The notes: generated by a model from the letters alone, not told the origin. DNA of 64,000 nt from Stenotrophomonas nitritireducens (GCF_001700965.1 NZ_CP016756.1:2284501-2348500), one strand, 5' to 3'. Positions 10,845-20,149 are shown, counted from the first letter of the stretch. A program made the numbers and translations.

Positions 10845-11588
10845 ATGCTGCAGGAAATTTTCATCGCCGCTGCTGCCGGGGGCAACGCAAACAACGCCCT
10901 TTCGCAGATGGGCTTCGAGCATCTGATCCACGAAATGACCACCAAGCCGGGCGACTTCGCCGTTTCCTGGGTTGTTCTGTTGACCCTGGTGATCATGTCG
11001 GCCATGTCCTGGTACTGGACCGTCATCAACATCTTCCGTACCGCTCGCCTGAAGTCGGCTGCTGATCGCGTGCCGTCGCAGTTCTGGGATGCCCCGAACG
11101 CACAGGACGCCATCCGCGCCATGGAAGAGCAGCCGGCTTCGGAGCCGTTCTCCAAGATCGCATTGGACGCTGCCCAGGCTGCCGCTCACCACCAGCAGGC
11201 TGGTGCTTCGGAAACCCTGAGCCGTTCGGAATTCGTTGACCGCGCCCTGCGTCAGGCCGTGACCCGCGAATCCAACAAGCTGCAGGGCGGCATGATCCTG
11301 CTGGCCACCGTCGGTGCAACCGCTCCGTTCGTGGGTCTGCTGGGTACCGTGTGGGGCATCTACGGCGCGCTGATCAAGATCGGTGCAACCGGTTCGGCCT
11401 CGATCGACGCCGTTGCCGGCCCGGTGGGTGAAGCACTGATCATGACCGCCATCGGTCTGTTCGTGGCTATCCCGGCCGTGTTCGCCTTCAACTTCTTCAG
11501 CAAGATCAACAGCGCGACTGTCAGCAAGTTCGACACCTTCGCTCACGATCTGCACGACTTCTTCGCCACCGGTTCGCGCGTTCGCTAA
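10845..11588 (+). CDS. exbB: ExbB/TolQ/MotA-type proton channel protein
   Basis: A 247-residue MotA/TolQ/ExbB-family protein. The first membrane helix (FAVSWVVLLTLVIMSAMSWYW) lies near residue 45. The conserved helical pair ILLATVGATAPFVGLLGTVWGIYGAL and GEALIMTAIGLFVAIPAVFAFNFF occupies residues 145-230. ExbB forms the pentameric channel around the ExbD dimer and uses proton-motive force to move TonB. It lies between tonB and two exbD genes on one strand with short spacers, consistent with an operon. Confidence 0.95.
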   Translation: MLQEIFIAAAAGGNANNALSQMGFEHLIHEMTTKPGDFAVSWVVLLTLVIMSAMSWYWTVINIFRTARLKSAADRVPSQFWDAPNAQDAIRAMEEQPASEPFSKIALDAAQAAAHHQQAGASETLSRSEFVDRALRQAVTRESNKLQGGMILLATVGATAPFVGLLGTVWGIYGALIKIGATGSASIDAVAGPVGEALIMTAIGLFVAIPAVFAFNFFSKINSATVSKFDTFAHDLHDFFATGSRVR

Positions 11589-11635
11589 TCCGGCAAGTCG
11601 AGTAAGTCTTCGCAACGATATAGACGGAGCCCGTT

Positions 11636-12064
11636 ATGGCTTTCAGTAGTGGTAACAGCAGCGGCCCGATGGCCGACATCAACGTCACTCCCCTCGTGGA
11701 CGTGATGCTGGTGCTGCTGATCATCTTCATCATCACGGCTCCCCTGATGTCCCATAAGGTCAAGGTGGAGTTGCCGGAAGCCAACCTGATCCAGAATCCG
11801 GATACTGCGCCTGATCGCAAGAATCCGATTACGGTGGCGGTCAAGGAAGACGGCAAGCTCTACTGGAACGACGAAGAGGTCTCCAAGGAGACCTTGGAAT
11901 CGCGTTTCGCGACCGCTGCACAGCAGACGCCGCAGCCGCCCCTGAATCTGCGTGGTGACAAGACCACCAAGATGAAGGTGATCAACGAGGTCACCAAGAT
12001 CGCGCAGGGTCAGGGCATGCTGGATGTCGGTTTCGTTGCCACCAAAGACAAGCAGGGGCAATAA
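11636..12064 (+). CDS. exbD: ExbD/TolR biopolymer transport protein (copy 1)
   Basis: A 142-residue single-pass ExbD. The membrane helix carries the motif [15 protein letters not shown], whose aspartate is the protonatable residue of the family; a periplasmic domain of about 95 residues follows. The second exbD begins only 3 bases after its stop. The first third is almost identical in DNA to that copy (63 identical bases at 11669-11731 and 12101-12163), while the periplasmic parts differ. Xanthomonads are known to carry two exbD genes behind tonB-exbB. Confidence 0.95.
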   Translation: MAFSSGNSSGPMADINVTPLVDVMLVLLIIFIITAPLMSHKVKVELPEANLIQNPDTAPDRKNPITVAVKEDGKLYWNDEEVSKETLESRFATAAQQTPQPPLNLRGDKTTKMKVINEVTKIAQGQGMLDVGFVATKDKQGQ

Positions 12065-12067
12065 GAC

Positions 12068-12478
12068 ATGGCATTCAGTAGTGGTGGAAACAGGGGCCCA
12101 ATGGCCGACATCAACGTCACTCCCCTCGTGGACGTGATGCTGGTGCTGCTGATCATCTTCATCGTTACCGCGCCGATCATGACGTATCCGATCGCCGTGG
12201 ATCTGCCGCAGCGGGTCATCAACCCGCCGCCGCAGCTGCGCGAGCCGCCGCCGCCGATCGACCTGCGGGTTGATTCAAGCAACCAGGTTTTCTGGAACAA
12301 CAGTCCAGTGAACGTGCACGACTTGCAGCAGAAGATGGAAGAAGAAGTACAGAAGGATCCGACCAACCAGCCGGAACTTCGCATCGAAGCAAGCCCGGAT
12401 TCCGAGTACGACGTCATGGCCAAGATCCTGGCCCAGGCGAAGAACGCTCAGATGAAGAAGATTGGCTTCGTGCAGTAA
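12068..12478 (+). CDS. exbD2: ExbD/TolR biopolymer transport protein (copy 2)
   Basis: A 136-residue ExbD paralogue, the last gene of the tonB-exbB-exbD1-exbD2 cluster. It has the same N-terminal helix ([22 protein letters not shown]) as copy 1 but a distinct periplasmic domain with a [12 protein letters not shown] linker. In Xanthomonas campestris the second ExbD is reported to be dispensable for iron uptake but needed for plant-related phenotypes, and a similar specialised role here is possible. A clear rho-independent terminator follows at 12513. Confidence 0.93.
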   Translation: MAFSSGGNRGPMADINVTPLVDVMLVLLIIFIVTAPIMTYPIAVDLPQRVINPPPQLREPPPPIDLRVDSSNQVFWNNSPVNVHDLQQKMEEEVQKDPTNQPELRIEASPDSEYDVMAKILAQAKNAQMKKIGFVQ

Positions 12479-12512
12479 GCAATACTGCAATACCAAGTCA
12501 TGACGCGACTGG

Positions 12513-12545
12513 AAAACGCCCTCCTTGTGGGGGCGTTTTTTTTGC
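12513..12545 (+). terminator. Rho-independent terminator of the tonB-exbBD operon
   Basis: An AAAACGCCC/GGGCGTTTT stem with a short loop is followed by an 8-9 base T-run, 35 bases after the exbD2 stop. Confidence 0.9.
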
Positions 12546-12676
12546 TGTTTTTTGCCGGTGGAGTTTGCCAGTTGCGCTTCTGGCAGCGGCGGGCGCTGCG
12601 GCGTCAGCGCCGGCAGAGAAGGCAGAGAAGGCAGAACTGTCAGAAATGGCAGATCAAATGCCGAAGCAGCAGATCA

Positions 12677-12719
12677 AGCCCCTCTCCCGTTCACGGGAGA
12701 GGGGTTGGGGTGAGGGCAG
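12677..12719. repeat. CCCCTCTCCC-type stem-loop repeat
   Basis: GCCCCTCTCCCGT/ACGGGAGAGGGG forms a stem-loop and continues as GGTTGGGGTGAGGGC. The same dispersed repeat family recurs in many spacers of this window (for example near 46.4, 50.3, 52.9, 61.6 and 62.8 kb). Confidence 0.8.
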
Positions 12720-12899
12720 ACCGGAGTAGCCGTTTTCCAACGGCATTCGATTTTTCCGAAGCCAGAAACAGCAGCCAAAAAACCAAGCATCCAGGACTCC
12801 CTGCGGCGCTGCCTGGCCATGCGATCACCAAGCAAATTCAGCCGAGTTCTCCAACCAATCGTTGGAGCCAGATTTCGCTAGAGACTTACCCGCAGCACA

Positions 12900-13624
12900 C
12901 ACTTATCCGCACGGCATTGTGGATAGTTCCGAGCCGCCTCTGCCGGCGCGTAATCTCAGTAACAGCCTGTGGATTACTGCGGAATGCTCCACGTGGAAAC
13001 GGTTCGATTCGGAGCTGAGGGGCTCGACGAACCCGCCCCCACGTTTGTGGATATCTTCACTGGCATCACTGCCGCAGCAGCGTAGCTGCCCTGCCCCACC
13101 CCGCAGTCGCGTACATGTGGATAACTTGGCACGGAATGCCTACTGGGGCTTTTCCGCTTCGCGCTGGAACGCGGGAATAATCGCTTGAATCCCAGCAGCT
13201 CTGCATCAAAAACGGCATTTTCGGACTGAACTCCCAGAGCCCGAAAAGCACGACTTGAGATTCCCTCCAGCAGTAAATGCGCGGCGAAGGCCGAATATAG
13301 GCCTTATTTTGCTGATATTGATCTGTGGATAGCGAATCGCCTGCCAGGCTGAAACCGCTCAGACCGAGATCGCCGTCAGAGCAATACAGTCGCAGCCAGG
13401 TTGCTTGCGAAATGTGCGCTGGAAGGCAGCTACACCCCGATTGCTACATCCAGAGCCAGATTGAAGCCTGTGGATAAGGTTGCCGCGCACACGCTCCAAG
13501 ACTGGCTTGACTAAGCCGCAGGCGAGGCCCAAACGTCGCTATTCCGCTTATCCACAATGCTGAGCAGTTCAGTCAGCGCCCTACGAAATGCTGTGGAAAC
13601 GTATGTGGATAAGTGTGTGGATGC
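12900..13624. promoter_or_regulatory. DnaA-box-rich gene-free region between exbD2 and pdxJ
   Basis: This 1.28-kb gene-free stretch (12479-13763) contains four perfect DnaA boxes, TGTGGATAA at 13116, 13469 and 13604 and TTATCCACA at 13548. It also has at least six one- or two-mismatch relatives (12903, 12918, 12968, 13046, 13324, 13616). A degenerate parS-like site, TGCTCCACGTGGAAAC, lies at 12985-13000. No reading frame in it looks genuine. It may be part of an extended origin region or a DnaA-binding/titration site. Gene direction switches across it: genes to the left run rightward and pdxJ/cls run leftward. Confidence 0.6.
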
Positions 13625-13763
13625 AATTTCATCCCCACCCTGCCAGGGCAGCCAGCGATTCGTAAGTATTGCTGGCTTGAAGTGGCGGACGCCAATGGCT
13701 TGCCGGAGCGAACGCAGCGCTGTTCCCTGGCTTTCGCTGGCGGCAAAGCAAACCTGAGCCTGC

Positions 13764-14531
13764 TTATCTGCTCAGGCTCTCGGCTTCGGCAATGGCTGCC
13801 AGATAGCCCGCAACGCTTGCTTCCAGCCCGGTATACAAGGCTTCGCTGATCAAGGCGTGGCCGATGGACACTTCCAGCACGTCGGGGACGTGGGCGAGGA
13901 ACGCACTCAGATTGGCCTGCGACAGGTCGTGGCCGGCATTGACGCCGAGGCCTGCAGCCTGCGCGCGGCGCGCCGCATCGGCGAACTCGGCCAGCGACTC
14001 CCAAGGGTCGCCGGCAGCATGTGCTTCGGCAAAGGGGCCTGTGTACAACTCCACGCGATCGGCGCCGAGCACGGCGGCCTGGGCGATATCCGGATTACCC
14101 GCATCCACGAACAGGCTGACCCGGCAGCCAAAGGACTTGAGCGTGGCGATCAGCGGCCGCAGGCGTGCGCCATCGCGGTCGAAATCGAAGCCGTGATCGG
14201 AAGTCAGCTGGCCATCGCTGTCGGGCACCAGGGTGGCCTGTGCCGGACGGGTCTGCTCGCACAGTTCGAGCAGGCCGGGATAGCCCTCGCGCGGTGGCGC
14301 GAACGGGTTGCCCTCGATGTTGAACTCGACGCCATGTTGCTGGGTGAGCGCGGACAGCATCAGCACGTCGGTGGCGCGGATATGCCGCTGGTCCGGGCGC
14401 GGGTGCACGGTGATGCCGTGCGCGCCGGCACGCAGGCAGGTCATCGCCGCGCGCACCACATCCGGATCATTGCCGCCACGCGAATTGCGTAGCACGGCAA
14501 TCTTGTTGACGTTGACGCTGAGCACGGTCAT
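13764..14531 (-). CDS. pdxJ: Pyridoxine 5'-phosphate synthase
   Basis: A 255-residue TIM-barrel enzyme that condenses 1-deoxyxylulose-5-phosphate with 3-amino-2-oxopropyl phosphate to make pyridoxine 5'-phosphate, the last ring-forming step of vitamin B6 synthesis. The family motifs [14 protein letters not shown] at the start, [13 protein letters not shown] near residue 40 and FNIEGNPF near residue 75 are clear. Its ATG overlaps the stop codon of the preceding small membrane-protein gene (ATGA at 14528-14531), suggesting translational coupling. Length and motifs are normal. Confidence 0.96.
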   Translation of the reverse strand: MTVLSVNVNKIAVLRNSRGGNDPDVVRAAMTCLRAGAHGITVHPRPDQRHIRATDVLMLSALTQQHGVEFNIEGNPFAPPREGYPGLLELCEQTRPAQATLVPDSDGQLTSDHGFDFDRDGARLRPLIATLKSFGCRVSLFVDAGNPDIAQAAVLGADRVELYTGPFAEAHAAGDPWESLAEFADAARRAQAAGLGVNAGHDLSQANLSAFLAHVPDVLEVSIGHALISEALYTGLEASVAGYLAAIAEAESLSR

Positions 14532-14842
14532 GGCTGCGGCAGCTCACGTTCGTTGGCCGGGGCCGACGTGCTTGCAGCCGCCTGTGCGACCGACGCTGCC
14601 GGTGTTGCAGTGCTGGTCTCGGCGGCGGGCCGCAGCTGTGCGCGCAGCGCCTGCAGTTCGGCGGCATGCAGCGGCCGGGGCACCGTGTTCATGCCGCCAA
14701 AGCGGGCCACGTACAGGCCTTTGGCCCACAGCAGCAGGAACACCAACGCCGCGAGCAGGGCCAGAACCAGCAGCCAGCTGTGGGTGGTGGAGAAGGCGAG
14801 CAGGAACGCGCCCAGCGCAAGCAATAGAAACAGCCAGTACAT
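14528..14842 (-). CDS. Small membrane protein of unknown function, coupled to pdxJ
   Basis: A 104-residue protein when started at the ATG at 14842, which is preceded by a strong GGGGAG ribosome-binding site; a longer upstream start has no such site. Two adjacent hydrophobic helices ([16 protein letters not shown] and [18 protein letters not shown]) occupy residues 2-42. They are followed by a short basic segment and an Ala/Thr/Pro-rich tail likely to be unstructured. It ends in an ATGA overlap with pdxJ. No family with known function is recognised. Confidence 0.7.
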   Translation of the reverse strand: MYWLFLLLALGAFLLAFSTTHSWLLVLALLAALVFLLLWAKGLYVARFGGMNTVPRPLHAAELQALRAQLRPAAETSTATPAASVAQAAASTSAPANERELPQP

Positions 14843-15020
14843 GACGATCTCCCCATCAGAGGCGTGCAGTGTAACGGCGCGGGCAGTGCCGATTCCATGC
14901 CGCGCCGGCTGCTTGGGCCGCTGTACCGGTGAATGGGCAAACCGGGTTAAACCGGTGGATAAGTCCCCTGCCCGGCCGTGCACGCTGCACTGCCGGACGC
15001 CGGCGGTTGCAGCGTCACGG

Positions 15021-16481
15021 CTACAGCAGCGGCGAGGCCAGTCTTGCGAAGGCCTCGGGCAGGCGCTTGCGCCACAGCGAGCGGTCGCGGATGGGCTGCA
15101 CTTCCTCGGCGCTGTCGAACTCGGCCTGCAGGATGGCTTCCAGCTCGGCGGTGAGCTTGCGGTCGGTATACATCATCGACAGTTCGAAATTCAGCCGGAA
15201 GCTGCGGTGATCGAAGTTGGCGGTGCCGACGATGCAGGTGTCGTCGTCGGCGATGAAGGCCTTGCTGTGCAACATGCGCGGGCCGTATTCGAAGATGCGT
15301 ACGCCCGCTTCCAGCAGCTCGTCGAAGTAGGAGCGCGCGGCGAGGGTGACGAATCTGGAGTCGCTCTGCTTGGGCACCATCAAACGCGTGTCCAGTCCCC
15401 CGAGCGCGGCCGAGGTCAAGGCCATGCGTGCCGCCTCACCGGGCACGAAGTACGGCGTTACCAGCCAGACGCGGCGCTTGGCTTCCTGGATGGCAGCCAC
15501 ATGCAGGCGGTGGATGGGCTCCCAGGCCGAATCCGGGCCGGACACCAGCACCTGCGCATCGATGCTGCCCTGCGCGCGGCTGGGCACATCGGCCGGGAAC
15601 AGATCGGCACGGTCGAACAGCTCCGGGCGCTGCTCGCTGGCGTAGATCCAGTCTTCCAGGAACACCAGCTGCAGGCTGTGGACAACCTGGCCGCGGATGC
15701 GCATGTGCAGGTCGCGATAGGCATTGGGGTTGCGGCTGTCGTCTTCCTCGTCGGTGACGTTGATGCCACCGGTGAAGGCCACCTCGCCGTCCACCACCAC
15801 CAGCTTGCGGTGGGTACGCAGGTTCAACCACGGCCGCTTCAGCGGCTTGAGCAGTTGGCGCGGGTGGAACCAGGCCATTTCCGCGCCGGCATCGAGCAAG
15901 GGCCGCAGGAAGGATCTGCGTACCTTCGACGACCCCACCGCATCCAGCAGCAGGCGCACCTTGATACCGGCGCGCGCACGTTCGATCAGCGCGTCGCGCA
16001 TGGCGGTACCGGCATGGTCCGGTTCGAAGATGTAGTACTCCAGGTTGACGTGGCGGCGCGCCTTGCCGATGGCCTCGATGATCGCCGCATAGGTGGCCGC
16101 GCCATCCAGCAGCCAGTCGACATCGGTGGCGGTGCTCGGCGACAGGCCGGTGGTGGCCTGCCCTACCCGCGCCAGTTCGGTGCAGTTGGCATCGGGCGGG
16201 CACACCGCGTCGTAGGTGCTCATGCCCTCGCGTGAGCGGCCACGGCGCAGGCGCTGGCGCACGATCTTCTGCGGGCCGAACAGGTAGAACACGAACAGGC
16301 CGATGTAGGGCAGCGCGGCCAGTGACAGGATCCAGCTCAGTGTCGCCACCGGCTCGCGCTTCTGCAGCACGATGTAGCAGGCCAGTACGAGCAGATAGGT
16401 GAGGTAGGCGGCGGCCAGGATCTGGGCGACGTGGGGAATGCTGGACAGACTTGTCCACAGGTCTTGGAGGGTTTGGCGCAT
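15021..16481 (-). CDS. cls: Cardiolipin synthase (phospholipase D family)
   Basis: A 486-residue ClsA-type enzyme that makes cardiolipin from phosphatidylglycerol in the inner membrane. Two N-terminal membrane helices (AAYLTYLLVLACYIVL and LSWILSLAALPYIGLFVFYLFGP) precede two phospholipase D catalytic HKD motifs: HRKLVVVDGEVAFTGG near residue 220 and HSKAFIADDDTCIVGTAN near residue 400. The length is exactly that of ClsA proteins. It is encoded on the same strand as pdxJ with a small spacer, and its upstream side borders the 174-bp repeat array. Confidence 0.95.
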   Translation of the reverse strand: MRQTLQDLWTSLSSIPHVAQILAAAYLTYLLVLACYIVLQKREPVATLSWILSLAALPYIGLFVFYLFGPQKIVRQRLRRGRSREGMSTYDAVCPPDANCTELARVGQATTGLSPSTATDVDWLLDGAATYAAIIEAIGKARRHVNLEYYIFEPDHAGTAMRDALIERARAGIKVRLLLDAVGSSKVRRSFLRPLLDAGAEMAWFHPRQLLKPLKRPWLNLRTHRKLVVVDGEVAFTGGINVTDEEDDSRNPNAYRDLHMRIRGQVVHSLQLVFLEDWIYASEQRPELFDRADLFPADVPSRAQGSIDAQVLVSGPDSAWEPIHRLHVAAIQEAKRRVWLVTPYFVPGEAARMALTSAALGGLDTRLMVPKQSDSRFVTLAARSYFDELLEAGVRIFEYGPRMLHSKAFIADDDTCIVGTANFDHRSFRLNFELSMMYTDRKLTAELEAILQAEFDSAEEVQPIRDRSLWRKRLPEAFARLASPLL

Positions 16482-16553
16482 GCACGGATTCTAGCGATGG
16501 CCGATGACCGCAGGGGCCCTGTTGTTCCTGCGGGCGTGTGATCTTGTGCTCTT

Positions 16554-17202
16554 GTGGGAGCGGCGTCAGCCGCGAAGCCACTGATGGATCAGGCGCGGGA
16601 TATCTGGGACAGCCATGACATCGGGCATGCCACAGCGCGCGGAAGGAACCCCAGCTTCGCGGCTGCCGCCGCTCCCACAAGCAGACCAAGTGCGACATTG
16701 GCCAACGACGGCGGGGCCCGCTGTTCTTGTAGGAGCGGCGTCAGCCGCAAAGCAACAGATGGATCCGGCGTCGGAAACCATGAACAGCCATGGCTCCGCG
16801 CATGCACAGCGCGCGGTGGGAATGCCAGTTTCGCGGCTGCCGCCGCTCCTACAAGCAGACCAGGTGCGACATTGCCCAATGACGGCGGGGCCCGCTGTTC
16901 CTGTAGGAGCGGCGTAAGCCGCGAAGCCACTGATGGATCCGGCGCCGGAAACCCTGAACAGCCATGACATCGGGCATGCCACAGCGCGTGGAAGGAATCC
17001 CAGCTTCGCGGCTTACGCCGCTCCTACAGGCAGCCCGGCGCGACATTGGTCAACGACGGCGGGGCCCCTGTTCCTGTGGGAGCGGCGTCAGCCGCGAAGC
17101 AACAGATGTATCCGGCATCGAAAACCCCGGACAGCCATGACACAGGACATGCCACAGCGCACGGAAGGAATGCCAGCTTCGCGGTTTACACCGCTCCCAC
17201 AA
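16554..17202. repeat. Four-copy tandem array of ~174-bp REP pairs
   Basis: Four tandem units start at 16554, 16729, 16903 and 17076. Each opens with GT(A/G)GGAGCGGCGT(c/a)AGCCGC and closes about 130 bases later with the inverted arm GCTTCGCGGC...CCGCTCC(t/c)ACA. Units are separated by a conserved linker containing GCGACATTG...GACGGCGGGGCCC. Each unit is therefore a pair of facing REP-like palindromes. Open frames across the array are by-products of the period being close to a multiple of three. Confidence 0.85.
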
Positions 17203-17232
17203 AAGCACCTGCGGTCTTTGTGCATTGCATCA

Positions 17233-17251
17233 ATTACTACATAAGTGTAAT
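17233..17251. promoter_or_regulatory. Candidate MarR operator
   Basis: The imperfect palindrome ATTACTACATAAGTGTAAT has ATTAC/GTAAT arms separated by 9 bases and ends 8 bases before the marR-type start codon. This is the size and position expected for autoregulation by a MarR dimer. Confidence 0.6.
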
Positions 17252-17259
17252 ATACCGGG

Positions 17260-17775
17260 ATGGACAAAACCCTTCCCGCCGCCGGCGGCTACGCCAGCAT
17301 CGACCAGAAGCTGGCGATCAGCAGCCGGCGCCACCCCGGCTTTCCGCGTGACCAAGCCATGCTGGCGCGGCTGATCAAGCTGGTGCACAAGCTGTTCTGC
17401 GACCACGGCAACCAACTGATGCGCGATTACGGTATCTCCCATCCGGAGTACAACGTGCTGATGATGCTGGATGGCTCCGAGCAGGGCCTGAGCCCGTCGG
17501 AGATCAGCGAGGCGGCCAGCGAGAAGTCGTCCAATGTGACCCGCCTGATCGACCAGCTGCTGGCCAAGGACCTAGTCAGCCGCGAACCCAGCGCCGAAGA
17601 CCGGCGCAAGCTGGTGGTGCGGCTCAGCCCCGCCGGCGAGGCACTGATCGAACAGGTGATGCCGGCGGTGATCCAGCAGTTGCAGCGCTTCTTCAGCGGC
17701 GTCGAGCCGGAAGAACTGCGCCATACCGAAACCGTGTTGACCCGCATCCTGATGGGTTTGGAACAACAGCCATGA
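17260..17775 (+). CDS. MarR-family transcriptional regulator
   Basis: A 171-residue winged-helix regulator. The core MarR domain (residues ~50-145) includes the recognition helix segment SEISEAASEKSSNVTRLIDQLLAKDLVSREPS and the wing AEDRRKLVVRLSPAG. The stop overlaps the next gene by 4 bases (ATGA), so it forms the head of an efflux operon with FUSC, DUF1656 and HlyD genes. It probably represses its own operon through the palindrome just upstream and is released by an aromatic or phenolic ligand, as is common in the family. The ligand is not known. Confidence 0.92.
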   Translation: MDKTLPAAGGYASIDQKLAISSRRHPGFPRDQAMLARLIKLVHKLFCDHGNQLMRDYGISHPEYNVLMMLDGSEQGLSPSEISEAASEKSSNVTRLIDQLLAKDLVSREPSAEDRRKLVVRLSPAGEALIEQVMPAVIQQLQRFFSGVEPEELRHTETVLTRILMGLEQQP

Positions 17776-19937
17776 GCGCCCTGCCGGCCGAGCACGTGCC
17801 AGGCGCGCAAAGGTCCCCCAACACGCTGCTGCACACCGTCACCCAGGCCATGAACGGCGAACGGGCGGTGTGGGCCTACATCGGCAAGGTGCTGGTGGCC
17901 TTGTACCTGTCCGGCTGGATCGCGATGCGGCTGGGCATGAGCTCGCCCGGCACCGCGATGATCACTGTGCTGGTGGTGATGAACCGCAATACCGGCATGG
18001 TGCTGGCCAAGGCGTTCTACCGTGGCGTGGGCACCGTTGTTGGCTGCGCGATGGCGGTGCTGATCGTGTCGTTGTTTCCGCAGAGCCCGGTGGCGCTGGT
18101 CACTGTGATGGCGCTGTGGGCCGGCTTCTGTGCCGGCGGCTCGGTGTGGAGCCGTGGCATGGCCTCGTATGGCTTCGTGCTGTCCGGGTACACGGTGGCG
18201 ATGATCGTGTTCCCGGTGATCGAGCAGCCGCAGAACATCCTCAACAGTGCGCTGGAGCGTACCGGCGAGGTGCTGCTGGGCATGGCGGTGACCAGCGTGG
18301 TGTTCGACGTGCTGTGGCCCAACCGTCTGCGCGCCGGCCTGCGTGCGGCCGACGACGGCAACCTCAATGACTTCCTGGGGTTTGTCGCCGATTCCATCGG
18401 GGGCCGCCTGCAGGGCTTCGAGGTGATCGAACGCACCCAGAGCCGCGTGGTACAGGGCGCGATCCAGTTCGAGGATCTGCGCGCCATGGCTTATTTCGAC
18501 GACCCGATCCTGCGCAGCAGCAACGGCCAGCTCAAGCTGATCAACCAGCATTTCATGGCCGCCACCTCGCGCTTCCAGGCCCTGCATCACCATATCGATC
18601 GGCTGCGCCGCAGCAAGGACGAGGCCTTGGTCAGCGCCATCCGCGCCAGTCTCAAGCCCTTGCTGCCGCTGTTGGACGACAGCGCCCTGCGCGATGATGT
18701 GCCCGCCCTGGCCAAGGCATTGCAGCACTGGTGCGGGCAACTGGATGGCCTGTTCGCACGCGAGCGCCGTGCGTTGCCGGCCGAGCTGCAGGCCGGCTTC
18801 GATGCCAGCGCGTTGCTGGTGCGCCGATTTGCCGAAGAACTGCAGGCCTACCTCAGCGCCAAGGCACGGATGGAGACCGGCAAGGGCCGCCTGCGTGCCC
18901 GCGCACCGCGCCTGAGCAAGGTGCGCTTCACACGCGCCAACGACTGGTATGCCATCGCGCTGGCGGCCGTGCGCTGCTTCGTGGTGATGCTGGCCTTGTC
19001 GCTGCTGTGGCTGAGCAGCAGCTGGAACCAGGGCGGCCTGGCGGTATTCGGCATGGCCGCGCTGGTGGCGATGTCCTCGGCGGCACCGGACCCGCTATGG
19101 GTGGTGCGCCGCGCCACCATCGGCCATGTGGTGGCGCCGTTCTTTGCCCTGCCCGGCTTCGTCGCCATGGCCTTGGCACCGGATTTCCCGATGCTGGTGC
19201 TGCTGACCCTGCCATCGATGCTCGCCTCGCTGTACATCTCCACCCGGCCGCGTTTTGCGGTGATCGGCATGGCGATGAATGTCGGCATCCTGGTTTCGTG
19301 GAACATGGGCCCGCACTTCCATCCCAGCGCGCAGAGCTTCCTGGACAACTCGCTGACCATGGCGGTCGGCGCCTTCGTAGCGATGGGTGTGTTCATGCTG
19401 GTGCCGGGCCTGCCGGGCAGCAAGCAACGCCAGCGGCGCCTGCTCGAGCGCCTGCGCGCGCAGGTGCAGCTGGCGGTAAGCGCCCCTCTGCCAGGCCTGC
19501 TGCCGAAGTTTGAAAGTGTCAGCCGCGAGTTGTTCCAACAGGTGGCCAGCCGCACCACGGCCGGCAGCCGGCCGTCGCGGCAGCTGTTCGAATGGGCGCT
19601 GCTGGTGCACGAAGCCGGGCATTGCGCGATCGACCTGCGCCATGACCTGGCCGAACAGAACCTGCCCGCTTCCTTGCATGCGCGGATTGAACAGGCGCTG
19701 GCGTTGCTCGGCCAGCTCTACCGCACGCCGCGCGCGCGCACCCTGCGCGATGCCAAGGCCAGCGTGCAGGCCGCGCTGGGCGAACTGGCCGGCCCGCAGC
19801 CGCAGGCCCTGCGCGCGGTGCGTGATCACCTTTACCTGCTGCAGATGAGCCTGGATGACAGCGCCTCGGTGCTGGCCGCCTATGTGCAGCGTTCCCGTCG
19901 CCAGCAACGCCTGAAGGAGGCCCGTCATGCCGTTTGA
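17772..19937 (+). CDS. FUSC-family aromatic/xenobiotic efflux pump subunit
   Basis: A 721-residue inner-membrane protein of the FUSC/AaeB family. Its architecture is two repeated halves: each has a hydrophobic bundle (residues ~35-170 and ~390-530) followed by a large cytoplasmic region. Family members such as AaeB and fusaric-acid exporters pump aromatic carboxylic acids. The operon marR - FUSC - DUF1656 - HlyD reproduces the aaeXBA logic in a different order, supporting export of a weak aromatic acid. Start overlaps the MarR stop codon. Confidence 0.9.
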   Translation: MSALPAEHVPGAQRSPNTLLHTVTQAMNGERAVWAYIGKVLVALYLSGWIAMRLGMSSPGTAMITVLVVMNRNTGMVLAKAFYRGVGTVVGCAMAVLIVSLFPQSPVALVTVMALWAGFCAGGSVWSRGMASYGFVLSGYTVAMIVFPVIEQPQNILNSALERTGEVLLGMAVTSVVFDVLWPNRLRAGLRAADDGNLNDFLGFVADSIGGRLQGFEVIERTQSRVVQGAIQFEDLRAMAYFDDPILRSSNGQLKLINQHFMAATSRFQALHHHIDRLRRSKDEALVSAIRASLKPLLPLLDDSALRDDVPALAKALQHWCGQLDGLFARERRALPAELQAGFDASALLVRRFAEELQAYLSAKARMETGKGRLRARAPRLSKVRFTRANDWYAIALAAVRCFVVMLALSLLWLSSSWNQGGLAVFGMAALVAMSSAAPDPLWVVRRATIGHVVAPFFALPGFVAMALAPDFPMLVLLTLPSMLASLYISTRPRFAVIGMAMNVGILVSWNMGPHFHPSAQSFLDNSLTMAVGAFVAMGVFMLVPGLPGSKQRQRRLLERLRAQVQLAVSAPLPGLLPKFESVSRELFQQVASRTTAGSRPSRQLFEWALLVHEAGHCAIDLRHDLAEQNLPASLHARIEQALALLGQLYRTPRARTLRDAKASVQAALGELAGPQPQALRAVRDHLYLLQMSLDDSASVLAAYVQRSRRQQRLKEARHAV

Positions 19938-20139
19938 AGTTTCCATGGGCGGTATCTATTTCCCCGGCGCACTGGTGCTGGTGGTGCTGCTGCTGCCGGT
20001 GTTCGGCCTGCTGGATTACGGCCTGGGCCGGGTTGGCCTGTACCGCCGCGCGCTGCACCCCTCGCTGGTGCGGGTGGCCTTGTTTGCCGCCATCTACTGC
20101 ATGGCGCTGTTGTTGTTCCTGCCCCACTTTTCTGATTGA
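19927..20139 (+). CDS. DUF1656 small membrane protein (AaeX-like)
   Basis: A 70-residue protein with two hydrophobic helices (FPGALVLVVLLLPVFGLLDYGL and LVRVALFAAIYCMALLLFLP), matching the DUF1656/AaeX family that accompanies FUSC pumps. It overlaps the end of the FUSC gene by 11 bases and is followed 10 bases later by the HlyD gene. Its function in the pump is not established. Confidence 0.88.
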   Translation: MPFEVSMGGIYFPGALVLVVLLLPVFGLLDYGLGRVGLYRRALHPSLVRVALFAAIYCMALLLFLPHFSD

Positions 20140-20149
20140 GGATGTCCCG

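Noticed and set aside
12500..13188. Small plus-strand frames after exbD2
   Set aside because: The first overlaps the terminator and a stem-loop repeat, the others overlap DnaA boxes; composition is low complexity and unlike proteins.
14553..16235. 560-residue plus-strand frame
   Set aside because: Antisense to cls and the small membrane-protein gene, which have clear motifs and start sites.
16554..17244. Repetitive open frames and possible CRISPR-like array at 16.6-17.2 kb
   Set aside because: The repeats are ~174 bp REP pairs, not short repeats with unique spacers; reading frames arise because the period is near a multiple of three.
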